A stretch of 64,000 bases of DNA from Odobenus rosmarus divergens (GCF_000321225.1 NW_004450483.1:826599-890598); one strand, 5' to 3'; positions 10,346 through 21,296 are shown, counted from the first letter of the stretch. A program made the numbers and translations. Notes: a model not told the origin generated them from the sequence alone.

Positions 10346-10775
10346 ACGAAACTGTACCCCTCAGCCTCATTATACTACCCTACCTGCACCCTGACCCCCA
10401 ACCTGGGAATAACCTTTTACCCCAGGCTTCTCATCCAGACACACATACACCCTATGGGGGCCCAAATGAGTGAGACACCCTGGGATGGACACATGTACAC
10501 GCATGCACACACACGCACACACTCAGGCTGATTGAAAGAGAAACCCCAAAGCATCCACCACTCACCTTGTTCTGCAGATTTTCTCATCTTCATGGTCTCC
10601 TCAAAACCCCAACAGCCTCCACCTTCTCCAAATTCTCCACTTGTGGCTTTGTTTCTCAGGACACCGAGAAGAGAGCAATTGGAGGGAAACAGATTCGCCA
10701 CTACCAAAGGTCACCTGGCTGGCCAGATCCTCCACTTTTGCTGCCGTTAAAGTGGCTGCGCTGTCTGGACCCCAT
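10346..10775. other. Unassigned sequence with CA-rich patch
   Basis: An imperfect ACAC/CATG-alternating patch spans about 10492-10522. The remainder shows no recognisable repeat or exon. Confidence 0.45.
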
Positions 10776-10779
10776 CTAA

Positions 10780-11250
10780 GACCCTCCCTCTGTACCCCCA
10801 CCACAGGGTCTGCCATTCCCCCCACTTCACTCCTACCTGCTGGCAGCACCGTCTGGTCTCCTCTGCTGGTCCTCCTCATCTCCCAGCTTGTGGGAGTTCT
10901 TTTAGGGCTCAGTTCGGATGCATCTCTTTCTCCCCTCCGGTGAGCTTTTCACGTCTGCTCATGCAGTCGGTGGCTTTTCATGTGGTCCATGAACTGACGG
11001 CTCCCAGATTTATGTCTCCAGGGCCAGTGTCTCCTTGGACTAGAGATGAATAAATATCCGTCCTTATGGGACTTCTTCTCTTGGATGTTTATAGAAGCCC
11101 CTCAAATTTAACAGGGTCTCAGAACAAACTCTTGCCGCTCCCAGCCCTAGTCAACTTGCTTTCCACCATCCCCATCCGCTGCGGTGACCAGGGCCATGCT
11201 GCTCTGGCCACCTTTACACGGGTACAGCCGGACAACTTCTTGCCTCTAGT
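10780..11250 (+). mobile_element. L2 LINE relic with reverse-transcriptase remnant
   Basis: Forward-strand words match the late RT region of L2: 'gctcccagatttatgtctccagggccag' (the D/G-S-Q-I-Y-S motif), 'ttctcttggatgtttatagaagcccctcaaatttaac' (consensus 'cttggatgtctaataggcatctcaaactcaac') and 'cagaacaaactcttg'. Many stops and indels; non-functional. Confidence 0.6.
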
Positions 11251-12175
11251 CCACACGGGGTAGGAGGCGTTGGCGAAACTGCTCAGCATCCGAGCTTGAA
11301 CCCCCCTCGAAGCGTGGGGGGAGTTAATACCCGCAGGGCCACCCTTGTCCGGTGGGGGCAGAAGTGGCTGGGTGGGTCCTCCCTCCTTCATGCCCAGGCA
11401 TTGGTTCTGAGATGCATCTCACGATGCTCCGGCACCCACTGCTGGGCAGGCACATGCGGGGGGTCTTACATCCCAGTCTGAAGCTCCTCTGTCCACCCTG
11501 CGTCTTCCCCCTCCTTTCATAGGCGAGAGCCCTCCCTTTACTGCCCCCCCCCCACAAACTTCTGTGCCCTCCCTTCCTCTTAGTGTCTGCTTCCCGGACA
11601 CTCCAACCTGAGACACAGTTTGACAAGAAGCTGAGGGAGAGTGAGAACCCCAGCCAACTGGGCAGAGCGGGGAGAGTTTAGACTTGGGGGGGTGGGTAAT
11701 GGAAGATAATATTTCACACCCTCATATTCTTACAGGGCATCCTTCAGCTGTGCCTGGGGAGGTGGAGGCCAGATTCTGAGCAGCTGGGGTTTGAGAGTGT
11801 TGAGGAGAAACAGGGGGTGGGAGGGAGCCAGGCAGGGCACCTGTGCCGCCCCGGAAGGCAGAACAGGGCACGTGCACAAGCTGTGTCTGGATGGCGCCTT
11901 GGGGTGCAGAACCGCTTCTCCTGTCTTCCAGGAGAACAGACACTTGTAGTGGGACCTGCCTGATGGGCTGGGGGGTGGGCAGGGAGGGACTCGGTCCAGG
12001 TGTCTGTCTGCAGGAGCCTGTGTGCTTCTCCGGGGACTGTCTGTGGATAAAACGGGCTCATGGACCTCCCAATATGGTTTTACTAAATGCCAGCTTTTTG
12101 TGCCAGCCGACGCGGGGCGTGGTGGGGAGGGAAAAGCTTCCGCGCCAAGGAGCACCCAGCCCGGGGCGACAGATA
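11251..12175. other. Unassigned GC-rich sequence
   Basis: Contains a C run near 11543-11553. The 105- and 169-residue minus frames (11744-12061, 11730-12239) are proline/serine-rich chance frames with no recognisable domain. Confidence 0.45.
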
Positions 12176-12500
12176 CATGAACATAGAGGTGCTTTGCTGT
12201 GCTCAAGGCAGATGCCATATCCTGGGACCGCAAAGGCAAAAGGAGGAGATCTGAGAGGAGGTGACGCTTGCCCTAAGTCCTGAGGATGAGCAGCAGTGGG
12301 GGGTGGGCAGGAACACGAGAGGGGGGGCACGGCATGCCAGGGTCGGGCTGGGGTGGAGTGGGCAGGGGGAGGCCAGACTGGAGGCAGAGTCTAGGCTTGG
12401 TGGTGGGCAGGAGGGGTGGCTGAGGTCACCTGGAAAGCCTGGAGGCTGGGAAATGTTCAGATTTGCGCCTGGGAGGCTGGCGCCGGCAGCTTTTGCAGAA
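12176..12500 (-). mobile_element. L2 LINE relic, probable
   Basis: Reads like reverse L2 3' region: 'cgcttgccctaagtcctgagg', 'acggcatgccagggtcgggctggggtggagtg', 'cacctggaaagcctggagg', 'aatgttcagatttgcgcctggg'. G-rich and strongly diverged. Confidence 0.45.
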
Positions 12501-12835
12501 TGGAGAGGGTTTAACTAGGCAGGAAGGCAGGCAGGAGAGGAGTGGGGAAACCCAGATCCAGGCCAAGACAGAGGGAAAGCAGAGGAGGGCCTGGGTGGGG
12601 GCTGGGGGGGGCGTCCTTTCCTGGCTTGGGTTTCTCCAAACACAGGCGGATGGGAGACTTTTGTCCTCCTCGTTCCTCACAGAGGAGGAAGGGCAGGGAG
12701 GAAGCAAGACCTAGCAGCCCTCAGCGTTAGAATTCATCACTATCCTTTTTGGTTAGAAATCGATGGCGGGAAGTGGCTGGGAGAAGTAAGATTTAGCCTT
12801 CCAAACTGGCAGCGAGGAAGGAAGGGACCAGAAGC
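12501..12835. other. Unassigned G-rich sequence
   Basis: Possible continuation of the reverse L2 relic. G-runs near 12595-12611 but no clear repeat words. Confidence 0.4.
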
Positions 12836-13095
12836 ACTTCCACCAGCTCATTTGCATTTCAAACAGCCAGTTTGTTTTATCTGCTAATTAGCATACTCAC
12901 CCTCTGCTGAAACCGAGTCCATTAAAGGAGACTCTGCTCCAGGCCCAGCTCCTCCTTCAAATATTTTTAACGTGCATGATTAATACACTTGCCCAGTGCT
13001 GCCTGGGACTGTGTTGGGGGTCAGGGGGCAGGTAAATGAAAGAAAGTGGCTGCACTGGGTGCTGACTGGCTGATTAATCACGGCCTCTTTTCTAT
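12836..13095. promoter_or_regulatory. Candidate conserved non-coding island
   Basis: Repeat-free AT-rich block containing a perfect octamer ATTTGCAT (12850-12857), CTGCTAATTAGCAT (12881-12894), CAAATATTTTTAA and two ATTAAT cores near 12979 and 13073. The density of POU/homeodomain-type words and lack of any repeat signature suggest an enhancer-like element. This is inference only. Confidence 0.35.
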
Positions 13096-13285
13096 AAATC
13101 ATGGCAGATGGCAGGAGCCGGCTGTGGGTCATCGTGGGGAATGAAGTACTGTAGGCAGGGCTGGAATAGGGGTCGGAGGAGACCCCAGAAGGAAGGCCCT
13201 GTTTGTGTCTCCGCAGACCTTGGGCCCCACCCTCTCCGTACTGCGAGGTGACTTCCAAGTTCAAGAGAGGCTGTGCCTGCTGGAA

Positions 13286-13305
13286 GAAGAGGAAATTTCC
13301 TCTTC
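13286..13305. repeat. Perfect 20-bp palindrome
   Basis: GAAGAGGAAATTTCCTCTTC is its own reverse complement. It contains two inverted GAGGAA (ETS-like) words. Confidence 0.9.
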
Positions 13306-13391
13306 CTCTTGGATTTTTCAGGATCTAAGACAATTTTAGACATGCCTCATTTTGGGGTGGGGGGGTTGGGCACAGAGCAGTGTTTGTATTT

Positions 13392-13448
13392 CCCAGCCCC
13401 ATTTTCCGGGTAGGAATGTGAGGCTCAGCAAGGTCAAGGATCACCCCT
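13392..13448 (-). mobile_element. MIR fragment
   Basis: Short reverse MIR core: 'cccattttccgggtaggaatgtgaggctcagcaaggtcaaggatca'. Confidence 0.5.
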
Positions 13449-14685
13449 GGGGCAATCTCCCAGGCCAGTCACACACCAAAGCCTGCCCCTTGCCCACCTC
13501 CCTTCTGCCCTTTCGAGGGGAGCACCATCCGACCCATCCATCCAATGCCCAGAAGTGTAGGTCCTGGGCATTGCCTTGGCTGTCCCCTCCCCCAGGGCAT
13601 TGGCCCTGCACAGTCAGCCTCCCTCTGAATTTCCTGGCGTCCAGCTCAGATGTCCCTCCCTGGGGGCCATTCCAGGCTTCCCTCCTTCCAGAGACAAGTG
13701 CTCCCCCTCGGGTCCCCATGGGCTCTTGTCCACACTTTCTAAAGTGTGTATGAAGTGGTGTTTTACTAGTCTCTTGACTGGTCCTTCTTTCCAGGGATGA
13801 TGGGTTCCCTGGAGACAGGACCCATGCCCGCAGCTCTGACTCAGCCTCACGGCGACGCACAATGTCAGGTTCTGGGGTGGGGAGACGGATTTGTACGCAG
13901 TCCTCTTAGCCAAGCTAACACCGCAGTTTCTGGAAGTCCCTTTGCTGCATAGTTCCGATTCTCGTGGGCCCCAAGAGAGAGATTGCACACAATGAGAAGG
14001 TGGAAGGTGAGAAGCAGGTGTGTATGTTGGACACGCAGAAGGCAGTGCAGGGCACTCACGAGTGTGGCTGATCTGCAGAGGAGGGATTTGGTGCCGGGGC
14101 AGCCAGACCCTTCTTGAGCCTTCTTGACTCCTGGTTTGAGTGTGTGGTTAACTCCATGAAGAAGACACCTGCTTCTCTGGCAGGTCACGCCATCGTCAAA
14201 GATGTAGGCTCAGAGGCAGGGACCCATGGACTTGAGGTCAGGTCCTCCCTCTTGGGCTCCAGCTCGGCATGTCCAGTCCTGCGTGTGCTTGCTGCCCCTG
14301 CTCAAGCCATCTTCCATTCCCCGGGGACTGCCCTGCGGGCTCTGAGCCCCAGACACAGCAGCCATAGCCCCGCTTAGGCCAGCCTGCTCCCACAGCCGCA
14401 GGGGAAAGCTGGTGTAGACATCTTCAGAGAAACGAAACCGCAAAGGCCGAAGAGCTGGGGTCGGATGAGCTTGGTGCTTGCAGAAGGCCTGGCTGGCTGA
14501 AGCAGAACGAGCAAGGGGAGACCAGTAAAGGGGACTCCAGGGAGGCAGGTGGGGCTGGGTCCCACCAGCCTTGTGGCTGGAGAAAGATGCTAGAAGGGAC
14601 ACAGCGATGACGCCCGTTTTGGAGAGCTCTCTTGGCCATTGTGCGGACCGTGGTCTGTCAGGGGACAGGAGCACAGGCAGATGGA
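13449..14685. other. Unassigned sequence, possible L2 plus-strand relic
   Basis: About 13640-13690 ('tccctccctgggggccattccaggcttccctccttcc') is reminiscent of forward L2 3' sequence. The rest is unassigned. The 197-residue minus frame at 14210-14803 has no recognisable domain and runs into L2 at its start. Confidence 0.4.
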
Positions 14686-14689
14686 TCAG

Positions 14690-15185
14690 AAAGATCAGGA
14701 TGGCTGCTCTGGGCCAGAGGCAGTGGCTGGGACCCAGCGGTGACGCAAGCCGGCACAGAAGGACACAGGTTGAGGTAATGGTGACAGGTCCTGCTAGTGG
14801 CACCCATGTGAGGGAAGAGGGCTGAGCCAGGACAGCTCCAGCATATGGCTTGCTATCTGGGTTGGCGGTGATTCTGCAGATGGAGATGGGAATCTGGTCG
14901 GGGGGAGAGATGTGGGGGTGGTAACAAAGTCATGTTAGGTTCCAGATGCCAATTTGACATCCACGTGGGGTGCGGGGAGGGCCGATGGGAGAGCATCGTC
15001 TGCTCATAGGACGGATGGTATTTAAAGCCCCCCAGGATGGATGAGAGAGTGATGGGAGGGGGTGGGGAGGTTGAGCCCAGGGCTCCCCAACATTTAGGGG
15101 TCAAGGAGGCAGGAGGAACCAGCAAAGAGATCCAAAGGGAATAGCCAGCAAGACAGAGGGGTGGAATTAGGAAAGCAAGGGTGAG
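14690..15185 (-). mobile_element. L2 LINE relic with reverse-transcriptase remnant
   Basis: On the minus strand a frame (14853-15125) preserves TWMSNWHLEPNM, matching the L2 RT motif 'TWMSNRHLKLNM', preceded by GGFKYHPSYEQTM where the consensus has the YHLYADDSQ catalytic region. The aspartates of the active site are gone. Nucleotide words 'ttgacatccacgtgg' and 'ggatggtatttaaagcc' are reverse L2. Dead relic. Confidence 0.65.
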
Positions 15186-15309
15186 GGGTTTGCTCTGTAT
15201 CTAATGGCACAGAGTCTGGAGTAGTATGAGGGTAAGAATCCATTGTTAGACACCTGTGGCCTGGGGGTTCCCATGACTCCCTAAGTGATGAGAGGGGCTC
15301 ACTGTGCCT

Positions 15310-15680
15310 AGGCTGTTTGTACAACAATGTGGCTTATGCAGAACACCTGCTTTCCTCTTTCTGGGGAGGCTGGAATTTGGGGATGCTCCAGGTGGAGGTG
15401 CCTGCATGAGCAGGGCCCGGTAAAAAACCCCAGCACTGAGACTCTACAGAGCTTCCCTGGTGGACAGCATGTCAAATGCGGTGTCCTAATTTGCTGCAGG
15501 GGGAAGTAAGCACATCCAGGAGAGGTTCTAGGAAGCCTGTCTGGTTTCCTCTGGACCTCACCCCTTCTCCTTTTGTTGATTTGTTCTGGCTGTTAAATAA
15601 AAAAATCTTAGCCTGGGTATGCTGAGTTCTACTAGTGAATCGTCTAACCTGAGGAGGGTGTCTTGGGAATCCCAACACAA
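15310..15680 (+). mobile_element. LTR of an ancient endogenous retrovirus, probable
   Basis: Shows the recognisable ancient mammalian LTR text 'tttctggggaggctggaatttggggatgctccaggtggaggtgcctgcatgagcag', 'gagcttccctggtggacagcatgtc', a late TTAAATAAAA poly(A) region (15593-15602), and the 3' end 'actagtgaatcgtctaacctgaggagggtgtcttgggaatccc', ending near AACACA. Likely ERVL-type. Left edge uncertain. Confidence 0.55.
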
Positions 15681-17035
15681 ATGGGTTAAGAATAATATAC
15701 TATTATATTTTTAAAAAGAAAAACTTCGACCTGGGACTTTCTTTGCAGAACCAGTGTGTTTTCTCAAGCTGGAGAAGCAAATTTATTTCTCAGGCATGGC
15801 TTCTTGGTCCCCCTGCCAGAATATTCCCCATGGTTTCTTGTCCAGGTCCCAGTGTTTCCCATCCTGTCACGCGCAGATCCGCCACCCTCCTCCAGGAAGC
15901 CAGCCCTGAAGGCTCCGCCACTCTCTCACTTGATACCCAGGCTCTGTTTCATCCTTGGCTGCTCGGTTAAATCCCAGAACTCCTGAAGTTGCACAGTCCA
16001 GCCGCTGGTGACTTGAACCTCTCCAGCTGTATGTCTCTGGCAAGGCCCTTGTCAGAGCCCTTGTCTCCCTCAGGCTGGGGTGAGGGTCAAGTGACACAAC
16101 AGCAGGGTCCCCTCTGGAAGTGTCCACTGTGACCTGGGCCCCTGCCGGGCCTCGTTTTCTCATCTGTGAGGTGCAGAGCATGGGTGAACGGCTGGAAGTG
16201 GGTGGAGGGCTTCGCAGCCTCTGGGATGAAAATGAGGGCCGGGGCTGGGAAGCCCGGGGGCGCCGGGAGCCAGACCGCACCCCCTTGCCACTGACAGGCA
16301 CCCGCCGCAGGCCTCTGATGCTGCGCAGGACAAGTCGGCTCTCACCAGGGGGCGCTGGTGAGCTGGTGCAGGACCTCGTGTCCCCACCCCTCCCGGTTCT
16401 GTGGGACCCTTCTATTGGATTAGAAACCATTTTCTCGGCATCCAATTTCAAACAGGCTTCGGAAAAGCCGCTTGGAGACGTTCACTGTAGCTTTAACTTT
16501 GGCTTTCAGAACCACACTGAGACTCTGGGAAGGTTCCAGGGCTGACCTTGAACCCCAGCTGAGCCAGAGCAGAAAGAACAATTTTGGTGAAAGATTTAGT
16601 GAGCTTTCGGGACTGGGGGTGCTCAGCATGAGGTGAGGGTGCCTTCGCCTCCCTTTCCTTCTTGCTGGCGAGGGCTGGCACATCTTGGGGAAACAGGGGA
16701 GGGGAGGAAGCGGGGACCCGCCCAGGTCTGCAGCGGGGCCTGGGCCTTTCCTCAGAATTCCCCACACTGTGGCAGGTGCTCCTTTGAGGTGAGAAGTCAG
16801 ACCCTGAGGCCAAGCTTCACATTCTGCCAACCCAGGACCCTCGGGGCAGGTGGTGCTTGGGCCTGGCTCCTGGCTGGCACTGGATAGCAAAAGAGTCCTC
16901 TGCAGGGCCAGGTCGGTCACCTGAGGCCGGCAGCGGCCACCGCCCTTCCTGGGAGAGATGCCAGTTTCACGGACTCCTTCGTCAGACCCAAGCCCACCCA
17001 CCCCCTGAGGGGCCTGGGCTCAAGGCTCAGGGAGA
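15681..17035. other. Unassigned sequence with weak MIR-like patches
   Basis: 'ctgtgacctgggcccctgccgggcctcgttttctcatctgtgaggtg' (16128-16174) resembles a forward MIR core. GC-rich at 16180-16340 with scattered CpG but too short and sparse to call an island. The 193- and 194-residue minus frames here match nothing known. Confidence 0.4.
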
Positions 17036-17039
17036 GCAG

Positions 17040-17395
17040 AGGGCCTTATTCCCCTAAGAACTCATCATTTCCCCAAGGATGGCAGCACTTTGCATCCTCA
17101 GCAGAGAGAGCCCTGGGGTGTCTGGAGGGGGTCGGGGATTGATGGCCCCAGATGAGCAGCGTTGGGGGCAGGGGGAAGGAGTTGCTAGACAGAGGAGACA
17201 GGGTTGAGTGTTTGGGGCATTGAGTCACAGAGAGAAGGATGGGGAGCAGAGGAAAGAAGGGGCTTGTTGGTCATGGTGCCAGAGTTTAGACTTGATGTGA
17301 TAAAAATAGGGAACCATAGTAGCTTCTTGAGTGAGGGAGTGGCGGGGCCGGGGCTGAGATTAGGGAGGAGCAAAAAGGAGATGGGTGATTGATGC
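17040..17395 (-). mobile_element. L2 LINE relic, probable
   Basis: Reverse L2 order: 'agagtttagacttgatgtgataaaaatagggaaccatagtagcttcttgagtgagggagtggcggg' mirrors the consensus 'ggagtttggactttatcctgaaggcaatggggagccactgaaggattttaagcaggggagtgac'. Confidence 0.6.
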
Positions 17396-17464
17396 AAGTC
17401 TGCACGCATCCGTGACGGATCTTTAACCCACAAAACCCCCTGGTTCCAGTTCATTTACTAAATT

Positions 17465-17690
17465 AACCTTTGGAGCTGGCATCAAAAATCACATTTTCAA
17501 ATGACGTGAGAAAATGCCCACAGTGTAATGCTGAGTGAAAAACTAAGAAGCCGTGGAGCTACATTATAATCCCGATTTTGTGTGAGAAGTCCATGTGTCT
17601 GCTTTTGTTGGGACACAACTGGCTTGGATTGCTTTAGGATGAAGACTTATTTATGGTGTTTTTCATTTTCTCTTTCTGTGCCCGAATATC
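17465..17690 (+). mobile_element. Old LINE 3'-end relic
   Basis: 'gacgtgagaaaatgcccacagtgtaatgctgagtgaaaaactaagaag' followed by 'attataatcccgattttgtgtg' matches an old LINE 3' block (consensus 'aaaatgctcacagtgtaaagttaagtgaaaaaagcaggatac...atgatcccaattttgt'). Family uncertain. Confidence 0.5.
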
Positions 17691-18195
17691 TTCTTTCACC
17701 TCCTGGGAGGATTTCTGCCTCAGCCCCCCTGCCCCTGGGGTAAGAGGAACTAGCTTCTGATTGCCAGTGATTTACTTAGCCTCTGGATTTCAGGGCCCTT
17801 CCAAGGCCATCAGGAGGGAACAGGGTAGAGCACGTGGCAGGGAGAAGTGGGGTTTGGGAGGGGCTCCTCTCAGACAAGGGGGAGATTCTGGGCCTGGATA
17901 AGGGGAGGTCAGGGAGCCCAGACGCCCCAGGGAAGGCCGCAGACATCAGTGGTCACATCAGGGAACCTCTAAGGAATGTTCCTAAAGGTGCCAGTTTCCA
18001 AACCCATGGAGATCCCCACATCCAAGAGAGACGCACATGCAGACCCGGTGACTCTCTGGGGTCACTTATGTGGACAAACATTAAGTGACAGGTGACTCAG
18101 GGCTTGACAGCTCAGAATCTACATTGGGCTGAGTGACAGCCCAAAGTGACATGCTGTTTCCTGCAGACCCAAGGTGGTAGGCAGAGGGGTTTCCC
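17691..18195. other. Unassigned sequence
   Basis: Separates two pieces of what seems to be the same old LINE 3' end. No recognisable repeat words inside. Confidence 0.4.
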
Positions 18196-18199
18196 CATC

Positions 18200-18392
18200 A
18201 TACATACTGAAAAAAGAAAAGCAGAAAAGAAAAGGAAAAAAGAACTGTCTGGAGGGAATATACCAACTCTTACCAGCAACTCTCTCTGCGGTGGAGTTCT
18301 ACTGGTTTTTCTTTTCTTCTTAACAGGGCGCTGTGGTTTTCTAATTTTCTACAATGAGCAGATGTGAATTTTAAAATTAGAAGAAGAAACAA
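18200..18392 (+). mobile_element. Old LINE 3'-end relic, continuation
   Basis: 'ggagggaatataccaactcttaccagcaactctctctgcggtgga', a T-rich stretch, then 'ttttctaattttctacaatgagcagatgtgaattttaaaattagaagaag' is the classic terminal text of the same old LINE family as 17465-17690. Confidence 0.5.
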
Positions 18393-18715
18393 CCCAATCA
18401 GGAAAACTCGCCCTGGGGAGGTCAGGCGTAAGGGGACAAGGACAGAGTGGTGTCACTGGAGGGACGGGGCTCCCAGGGTGGCTTCCGCACTGGCCACGAG
18501 GCAGAGACCCAAGGCAACTGTGTGGCATGTGCACACCCCTCACCCCTTCCTGACCAGCTGCCGCCCCCTCCCCCAGCTGCCCCTCACTCTTGGAGGCCAG
18601 ATGGTGCCACCGCCATGTTTCCAATTAAAGGTGCCTCATTACTGGCCAGCTGAGGGCACTGGAGCCTGTGCAGTGCCCATCAGCCTACCCCAGCCCCCAT
18701 TTGTCAAAGTGGGTT
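18393..18715. other. Unassigned sequence
   Basis: Nothing recognised. The 229-residue plus frame (18364-19053) begins in the old LINE tail and continues into L2-like text, so it is not a gene candidate. Confidence 0.45.
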
Positions 18716-18719
18716 TAGG

Positions 18720-19165
18720 GCTCAAGGTTCCTTCTAAGACAATAAGGACATCTTATACTTTCCCGATTTCTCCCTCCCACCTCTTCCCCATCCAGCTTCT
18801 CCTTGTGGTCTCTTCTTCCCATTATGGCACCTACATCCTCCCAATAACCTGGTTACAGGATTCATCCCAATCTTTTTCCTTGTCAACCCTCATAGCTAAA
18901 AGCCATCAAGTTCTAAGAATTTGCCCTCAAATTCTCTCTTCCCCTCCCAAACCCCTCCCCGCCTCTCCATGTTCTGCATTTCCCTTTTTCTCACCTGCTC
19001 GGGTCCATGGCAGCGGCCTCCTTGTTGGCCTCCCTTTGGTCCACTGCCCATAATGCCACGCCACAGGAGAAAAAAATCCTGGGACTGTGCTTCTCTGTTC
19101 AAAATGACTTTGATGACCCTTAACTTCCCTCCCACCAAAGCTTGTAGAATACAGTCCAATGCCCT
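18720..19165 (+). mobile_element. L2 LINE relic, probable
   Basis: Pyrimidine-rich forward L2-like text, with 'ttcaaaatgactttgatgacccttaacttccctcccaccaaagcttgtagaatacagtccaatgccc' in the position of the consensus 'cttaaaatccttcaatggctcccattgccctcaggataaagtcc'. Confidence 0.45.
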
Positions 19166-19890
19166 TTTCCTGCAGCTCGAAGCTGTCTGGGATCAGTCCT
19201 GGGGTGGTAGGGGACAGAGCACACACATCACCACTCCAACCCTTGCTCCCACAGCAGGCATTACTAATCGATCACAGAGCTGTCCCTCTGCTAATCCAGG
19301 AGGTGGCTTCGGAGTTCTCTTCAGGACACAGTGTTATCAGGCAAGACCAACAACGGATGGAAGTTGGCTGTCTCGAATAATCCACTCCTCACCCAAATGT
19401 CTGTGTCTGTCTCTCTCCTGCCCACCCCATCCTACTGTACAGCCACAGGGGATGCATTGGCATGCTCACATGGGGATGAACAAGGAGGGTTAATAGTGGG
19501 GCTAGCTACACAGGCGTGGGAAGTTGAGAGGTAGCCCAAAGCTAGCTCATACTCTAGGACTCACAACAGAGGAGCTGTTACATCCTCTGACTAAAGAAGC
19601 CAGAAACCCCAAAGGGGAGAGTTGCATTGAATCATGACCTGAAGCAACCCCCAATGAAGAGGGTCAGTGGGGAATAAGCACCCCAGCCTCCTTCTCCCTT
19701 CCTCACATCACACACCTGGGCTTCCCATTGCGCGAAGCCAAATAGAGCTGGATGGTGAGAGAGTCCATCGGAGGGAGCAGGGCTGAGTGGATCTGGGAGA
19801 CACGGGAAGACTCTAGCCCACTGGAGGGTTCCCTGCTCAGCTCCACAGAGAAGAGACCCATGGAGAGACCCTCAATGTGCTGCTTATTCT
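19166..19890. other. Unassigned sequence
   Basis: No repeat words or exon recognised. Confidence 0.45.
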
Positions 19891-19894
19891 CACA

Positions 19895-20065
19895 CCACCA
19901 TGCTCTTGTTCAGAGAAGCTGATAATGTGACAAGTAAGTGATACGGAGTAGGACAAGGGCCACCCTCCATATAGGTACTCCGAACAGAGGATGGATGTTA
20001 ACGGGGGCATAGCTCAGGGAAGACTTCCCGTAGGAGGTGGGGGCAGAGCAGAGTTTTCAAGTGAG
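19895..20065 (-). mobile_element. L2 LINE fragment, probable
   Basis: 'ctgataatgtgacaagtaagtgatacggagtaggacaagggcc', 'catagctcagggaagacttcccgtaggaggtg' follows the reverse L2 order (consensus '...ggtcagggaaggcctcactgagaaggtgac'). Confidence 0.5.
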
Positions 20066-20379
20066 GTTAGTGGTTTTTGTTCTATAGCTGTGTAAGTCTT
20101 CATTTGGGACAGAAGTTTCTTTTCTCTGGATGGGCTGGACTGGGCTGGATGAGGCCTTGTTTGGACAGAGATCCAGCCACACGGAGAAGAGAGAAGGCAT
20201 TTGCAAACCCCACCACGGTTCCCACCGGCATTCCACGGGGGATATCTGCGGGTACCACGAGGCCAGGGCTACCCTCTTCCGGCGCTGCTGAGGGCAAATG
20301 GCCCCTGAGAATGGCATCGCCTGCCTTCCTCATTATCGGGGTGGAAATTCTAAACAGGCTCCCCACATCATGGCCCTGA
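20066..20379. other. Unassigned sequence
   Basis: No recognised element. Confidence 0.45.
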
Positions 20380-20690
20380 TAATCATAATAAATTGTAGCA
20401 TTTCAGAGCCCAAAGCCCAGAGCTGGCTGGGGCACATTAGCAAGAACCTCAGCTAGCAGCAATATGCTGCCACAAAAGAAAAGTGTGGCCTGAACCCTCT
20501 TGGCACCAGCCAGCAGCACCCCTTATTGATTTCCGGTCCTTACCTCAGCCAACCTCATTAGTCTCACCCAAATATGTTCCCCTAATGATGCTCCAGCAGA
20601 GGTAGGGGCACACGTCCGTATGGTCTGGGCAGCCGGGCCTCCTAATAAAAAGTAATAATAATAATTAGGAACAACCTATTAGGCTCCTTT
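20380..20690. promoter_or_regulatory. Candidate conserved non-coding island
   Basis: Repeat-free with multiple AT cores (TAATCATAATAAATTGTAGC at 20381-20400, 'aacctcattagtctcac', 'cctaatgatgctcc', 'taataataataattaggaac'). Suggestive of a homeodomain-rich enhancer; inference only. Confidence 0.3.
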
Positions 20691-20944
20691 CCCCCTGCCC
20701 CCCACCCCCCAACCCCCGAACTGGCTCGGGACCAGGAGCACCGGCCGGGCCCCTGCAACATCGCCTGAGATTTATTCCGAACACACCGCCCTGGCAAATG
20801 GCACCAGTCCCCCGGCTCCCCGCCTACTAACGAACATCTGCTGCTGCTTCCTGGGAGTTCAAGGGCTTTGGGGGGCGGCTTGGTGGAGGTGTAATCAGGA
20901 ACCAAACACTGCTACCACCTCTACTCCGGAAAGCCATGAGCAAG

Positions 20945-21235
20945 CCCGCCTCTAGGCCTTCGGGTCCATGTTCTTCCTCTGGGAATACCTTTCCTTGTCG
21001 CCCACCTTTTCACCCGGCCAGCCCTTCTCAGCCCCCCCAAAACTTAGCTCCATGTACTCTCCTCTGGACGCCTTTCCTAACAGCCTCTGGTGGCAGGGAC
21101 AGACGCCCCGCCTTGGGCTCCCCCTCATGGCCTCTTGGATGGACTTCTCATTGTCCGGTTCTTGTTTGTCTCTTTGAGGCCAAGGGCTCAGTGCCAGGCA
21201 TCAGGTCCCCTGATTATGGGTTTGTTGAATGAATC
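20945..21235 (+). mobile_element. L2 LINE 3' end
   Basis: Forward L2: 'tgttcttcctctgggaatacctttccttgtc', 'ccttctcagccccccc', 'ctcctctggacgcctttcct', ending 'agtgccaggcatcagg...gggtttgttgaatgaat', the typical L2 terminus. Confidence 0.8.
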
Positions 21236-21296
21236 TATGTGACGGATAGGATGCTTGGAGAAGGACTTTCAGGAATAAACAGAATGTTAACGTCTT

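Noticed and set aside
14210..14803. 197-residue minus-strand open frame
   Set aside because: No homology recognised; its 5' part lies in L2 reverse-strand sequence.
16170..16345. Possible CpG island or promoter
   Set aside because: CpG density is only locally raised over less than 200 bp; no promoter motif or transcript evidence.
15867..17001. Two overlapping 193-194 residue minus-strand frames in GC-rich DNA
   Set aside because: Frames open on both strands at once, without splice context or domain; consistent with base composition only.
18364..19053. 229-residue plus-strand open frame, the longest in the window
   Set aside because: Starts in an old LINE tail and runs into L2-like pyrimidine-rich text; low-complexity Pro/Ser/Leu composition.
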